Made by a program: the position numbers and the translations under genes. Shown here one piece after another: positions 61,358 through 64,000 of a stretch of DNA of 64,000 nt (position 1 is the stretch's first letter; each line of letters begins with the position of its first letter). The notes beneath the pieces are model-generated. The model did no database searches. It saw only the letters and a program-made list of their open reading frames with translations, and was not told where the DNA came from. The DNA lies in assembly GCF_002119765.1 (NCBI RefSeq), contig NZ_CP021112.1, positions 434,001 through 498,000 on the forward strand. The letters run 5' to 3'. This DNA comes from Pseudorhodoplanes sinuspersici (lineage in GTDB: Bacteria > Pseudomonadota > Alphaproteobacteria > Rhizobiales > Xanthobacteraceae).

Positions 61358-61981
61358 ATGCGTGCGGATTGCAAAGACACCAGACGGAAACGACGAGCAT
61401 CATTTTCGCGCCAGGCCCGATGGTCCGTTGCTTACGCGGCGCTGTTCATTGTGAGATTCTTGTCTACGGCGGACGCACAGGCGGATTCGGTTCGCATACT
61501 TTATGTATTGGAGGCTGGGACCTACAAAGCTGAGACGGCAAATAATGTGCCGACGGCCGGCACAACTGGGCTTGTGAATTTCGTTAGAAAAGTCGAACTA
61601 CTGGAACGGACAACGAATGTCGCCGCACGGCGTGGAGCACGATTCGGACTGCGATATCTTGTTGAGGGATTGCCTGGAACCGCCGTCGACATAACTTTTG
61701 TTTTACGCTTTCCGCCGTCCGGATTGCGTGATCCGGTCACAGGACAACGACACTGGCGTAACACGCACTCGAAATCGGTGCCGGTCGGCATCCCCTTGTA
61801 TCGAGAGTATCAGCTCGAGCATGATTGGGAGGTCGTACCCGGTATTTGGCGTTTTGAGTTTTGGCATGCAGGGCTAAAGTTCGGCGAGCAAGCCTTTTGT
61901 CTCTACTCTGTTCCCGATTCGAATGACGGCGGTGGCTCGATCGTTCACGATCAAGAATGCGCAAATGATCTGGTAAGTTAA
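61358..61981 (+). CDS. DUF3859 family exported protein
   Basis: A 207-residue protein with signal peptide (AALFIVRFLSTADAQADS) and a beta-rich domain: ILYVLEAGTYKAE, ARRGARFGLRYLVEG, DITFVLRFPPSGLRDPVTGQ and HDWEVVPGIWRFEFWHAGLK, which fit DUF3859. One Cys pair (FCLYS, QECAND) may form a disulphide. It is divergent from the ECF sigma gene and could be one of its targets. Function unknown. Confidence 0.78.
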   Translation: MRADCKDTRRKRRASFSRQARWSVAYAALFIVRFLSTADAQADSVRILYVLEAGTYKAETANNVPTAGTTGLVNFVRKVELLERTTNVAARRGARFGLRYLVEGLPGTAVDITFVLRFPPSGLRDPVTGQRHWRNTHSKSVPVGIPLYREYQLEHDWEVVPGIWRFEFWHAGLKFGEQAFCLYSVPDSNDGGGSIVHDQECANDLVS

Positions 61982-62079
61982 GCGTCGCCGTCGCATCCCG
62001 CATTTTATTTAGCGGCGCCGACCGACCTGTCTGGCGCGACGTTCGCCTACCGGGTTTGGCTATGGAATAGATTTTCGGC

Positions 62080-62532
62080 TCACCGGCCATCCGACGAGGT
62101 AGCTAGTGATGGACCCTCTTCACCGATTTCCTGTCGAAGCTTCGGGCCTTTTGCAAGTCGGCGGCCAAGCGCATCCAGGAAATTGTCATATCGCTCTCCC
62201 GACTTTGCACGGGCAGCGGCCTGGACGGCATCGGGAAGCTGCGGCGTCGAGCTAAGCCAGAAACGGATGAAGACAGCCGTCATCTCGATGGCGATGCCGA
62301 CGTCGCGCTCCAAACGCTGCATCCGGCGGTCAATACTGTCGAGCCGCTTAGCGATGGCGGCCTCTCGGCGCTCATCAGCATCAGGCGAGAGAAACGACGC
62401 GACCGCCGCCTCTGCGACGAGCGAGCGGGATTGGTTGCGCCGGGCAGCGTAGTCTGCAAGCGAACGCATAAGGTCCCGGTCGAGATAGACTGAGAGGCGG
62501 GCCTTTTTTTCGATGTCAGAGCTTGACGCCAT
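62080..62532 (-). CDS. Ribbon-helix-helix (CopG-like) protein of the traG-trb junction
   Basis: A 150-residue protein beginning MASSSDIEKKARLSVYLDRD, with a ribbon-helix-helix fold (LMRSLADYAARRNQSRSLVA) followed by a helical tail (AKRLDSIDRRMQRLERDVGI). In related ICEs this small regulator lies between traG and trbB. Its start overlaps the traG stop by 17 bases. The next gene on its strand should be trbB but is 16.5 kb away. Confidence 0.87.
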   Translation of the reverse strand: MASSSDIEKKARLSVYLDRDLMRSLADYAARRNQSRSLVAEAAVASFLSPDADERREAAIAKRLDSIDRRMQRLERDVGIAIEMTAVFIRFWLSSTPQLPDAVQAAARAKSGERYDNFLDALGRRLAKGPKLRQEIGEEGPSLATSSDGR

Positions 62533-64000
62533 CATTGGGATCCATCGAAGCCTGACGCGCGACCTGCCGCATGTTGCGGGTGACCACGCGCACGCGCGCC
62601 GCGTCGTCGTCATTCTCGTCGCGATCGGATTCGAACTCGTTGACCGGCGGCTTGATCGGTTCCGGTGCGATGTCCTTGTGCCGCTCGAGGCCCGGCTCGC
62701 GCCGCAGCCCGGCGTTGGCGGGATCGCCCTGGCCCTTTCCATCCGTTGGCGTGTCGGCTGCGGATGCATCGGCCTCGTCCACGCCGGAGCGGTCCGCTTT
62801 CGCGAGGGCGATCGGCCGGATTGGGGCGAGGCCCGACCAGTCGTCGGGCTTGGGCGGCGACTTCGTCTCGTCCGGCTTCGGTGGCGGCAGGATGCGCTCG
62901 GCGAGCCGAGCATCCTCGAAGTAGCGGGCCTTCTTGGCGCGGATCGGCGGGACGCCCGCCACCATGACTATCTCGTCGTCGGGCGGGAGCTGCATGACCT
63001 CGCCGGGCGTCATGAGTGGGCGCGCGGTCTCCTGCCGCGACACCATCAGGTGACCGAGCCAAGGGCTCAGCCTGTGGCCGGCGTAGTTCTTCATGGCCCG
63101 CATCTCGGTCGCGGTGCCGAGCGCATCGGAGACGCGCTTGGCGGTGCGCTCGTCATTGCTGCTGAAGGCTACACGCACATGGCAGTTGTCGAGGATGGAG
63201 TTGTTCGCACCGTAGGCCTTCTCGATCTGATTTAAGGACTGGGCGATCAGGAAGGACTTGAGCTTGTATCCGGCCATGAAGGCGAGCGCCGACTCGAAGA
63301 AATCGAGGCGCCCGAGCGCGGGGAATTCGTCGAGCATCAGCAGCACGCGTTGTCGCCGGTCGGTCGCCTTCAGATCCTCGGTCAGCCGGCGTCCGATCTG
63401 ATTGAGGATCAGGCGGATCAGCGGCTTGGTGCGGCTGATGTCGGAGGGCGGCACGACCAAGTAGAGGGTGGATGGCTTCTCGCCGCCTGCGATGTCCGCG
63501 ATGCGCCAGTCGCAGCGTCGCGTGACCTGAGCCACCACGGGATCGCGGTAGAGGCCGAGGAACGACATGGCGGTGGAGAGAACACCGGAGCGCTCGTTGT
63601 CGGATTTGTTCAGCAGCTCCCGCGCGGCCGAGGCGACGACAGGATGCGGACCCTCTTTGCCGAGATGCGGCGTCGTCATCATCGCGACCAGCGTGGTCTC
63701 GATGGGGCGCCGCGGGTCGGACAGGAAGGAGGCGACGCCGGCGAGCGTCTTGTCTTGCTCTGCATAGAGGACGTGAAGGATGGCGCCGACCAGGAGCGAG
63801 TGGCTGGTCTTCTCCCAGTGATTCCGCCGCTCCAGCGACCCTTCCGGATCGACCAGGACGTCGGCGACGTTCTGCACGTCGCGGACCTCCCACTCGCCAC
63901 GCCGCACTTCGAGCAATGGATTATAAGCGGCGCTGTTGGCATTGGTCGGATCGAACAGGAGCACGCGGCCGAAGCGGGAGCGCAGCCCGGCCGTGAGCTG
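62516..64000 (-). CDS. traG: TraG/VirD4 coupling protein, N-terminus beyond window edge
   Basis: At least 494 residues of a conjugative coupling ATPase; the frame runs off the right edge, so the membrane anchor and Walker A are not seen. Visible are VLLFDPTNANSAAYNPLLEV, LLMLDEFPALGRLDFFESAL (Walker B), KSFLIAQSLNQIEKAYGANN and HVRVAFSSNDERTAKRVSDA. The C-terminus (about 370-480) is Pro/Asp-rich and likely flexible. It delivers the relaxase-DNA complex to the Trb channel. Confidence 0.94.
   Translation of the reverse strand, partial: QLTAGLRSRFGRVLLFDPTNANSAAYNPLLEVRRGEWEVRDVQNVADVLVDPEGSLERRNHWEKTSHSLLVGAILHVLYAEQDKTLAGVASFLSDPRRPIETTLVAMMTTPHLGKEGPHPVVASAARELLNKSDNERSGVLSTAMSFLGLYRDPVVAQVTRRCDWRIADIAGGEKPSTLYLVVPPSDISRTKPLIRLILNQIGRRLTEDLKATDRRQRVLLMLDEFPALGRLDFFESALAFMAGYKLKSFLIAQSLNQIEKAYGANNSILDNCHVRVAFSSNDERTAKRVSDALGTATEMRAMKNYAGHRLSPWLGHLMVSRQETARPLMTPGEVMQLPPDDEIVMVAGVPPIRAKKARYFEDARLAERILPPPKPDETKSPPKPDDWSGLAPIRPIALAKADRSGVDEADASAADTPTDGKGQGDPANAGLRREPGLERHKDIAPEPIKPPVNEFESDRDENDDDAARVRVVTRNMRQVARQASMDPNDGVKL

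Noticed and set aside
62533-62913. Upstream extension of the ribbon-helix-helix frame
   Set aside because: The extension overlaps traG, is Arg/Ser/Pro-rich and unlike the family; the ATG at 62532 gives the normal start.
1-64000. Search for CRISPR arrays, tRNA and rRNA genes, and an integrase or att site
   Set aside because: No regularly spaced repeats, no cloverleaf-like segments and no tyrosine or serine recombinase frame were recognised by eye; element boundaries must lie outside the window.

Overview
The window looks like an accessory, plasmid- or ICE-borne region of an alphaproteobacterium, probably a Hyphomicrobiales/Bradyrhizobiaceae-type soil degrader. This is inferred from the trb conjugation operon with a DUF2274 gene, Bug-type solute-binding proteins, SigF/NrsF-type sigma/anti-sigma genes and abundant IclR/MarR/LysR-controlled catabolic genes. 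No rRNA, tRNA, CRISPR array or replication origin was seen. Base composition is mosaic: about 0.3-32.8 kb is visibly less GC-rich than the trb/tra genes, and two GC-rich islands (about 16.05-17.9 kb and 32.9-34.5 kb) sit inside it.

Catabolic block (1-32.8 kb). From the left: a minus-strand operon of alpha/beta hydrolase, luciferase-like flavin monooxygenase and FMN reductase with a divergent LysR gene; a second luciferase-like monooxygenase divergent from an IclR gene; a complete Liv-type ABC importer with fused permease-ATPase, divergent from a second IclR gene; aldo/keto reductase, Bug-type binding protein, an NMT1-like binding protein and a D-2-hydroxyacid dehydrogenase. Then come a 4,5-dihydroxyphthalate-decarboxylase-like gene whose start codon reads ATT, a decayed TnpB-type remnant, and an operon of aldehyde dehydrogenase, amidohydrolase, a small unknown protein and a Rieske ferredoxin. 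Two MarR genes, a ThDP-dependent enzyme, an arylformamidase-like hydrolase, and a phthalate-dioxygenase-type reductase, dihydrodiol-dehydrogenase-like protein and Rieske oxygenase follow. Two related palindromic operator types (ACTTAGTNTTCTAAGT and TAATTAGTTATCTAAYTA) lie in front of these scattered units and suggest a MarR regulon joining an oxygenase, reductase, dehydrogenase, decarboxylase and transporter, as in ring dihydroxylation followed by decarboxylation of phthalate-like acids. The end of this block (30.9-32.8 kb) is a graveyard: a GMC oxidoreductase with an internal deletion, collapsed TRAP transporter genes, an IS3-type fragment and a Bug gene cut after 42 codons.

Conjugation block (34.6-45.5 and 62.1-64 kb). 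A LysR gene and a decayed trbB copy (plus strand) precede an intact minus-strand operon trbB-C-D-E-J-K-L-F-G-I-DUF2274. The genes normally upstream of trbB (ribbon-helix-helix protein and TraG/VirD4 coupling protein) lie 16.5 kb away at the right edge.

Copper/periplasmic-stress cargo (45.5-62.1 kb). Between trbB and the traG side lie two cytochrome b561-type genes (the first broken by an amber codon), two multicopper oxidases, a YVTN beta-propeller protein, a CusF-like protein, a cupredoxin, a TolC-type outer-membrane factor, three small Cys/His-rich secreted or membrane proteins sharing a C-terminal RPP motif, an acyltransferase, and two NrsF-type (DUF1109) anti-sigma genes. One NrsF gene has an intact ECF sigma factor and the other only a sigma region-4 remnant. 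A second LysR gene, closely similar to the one at 34.6 kb but inverted, also lies here.
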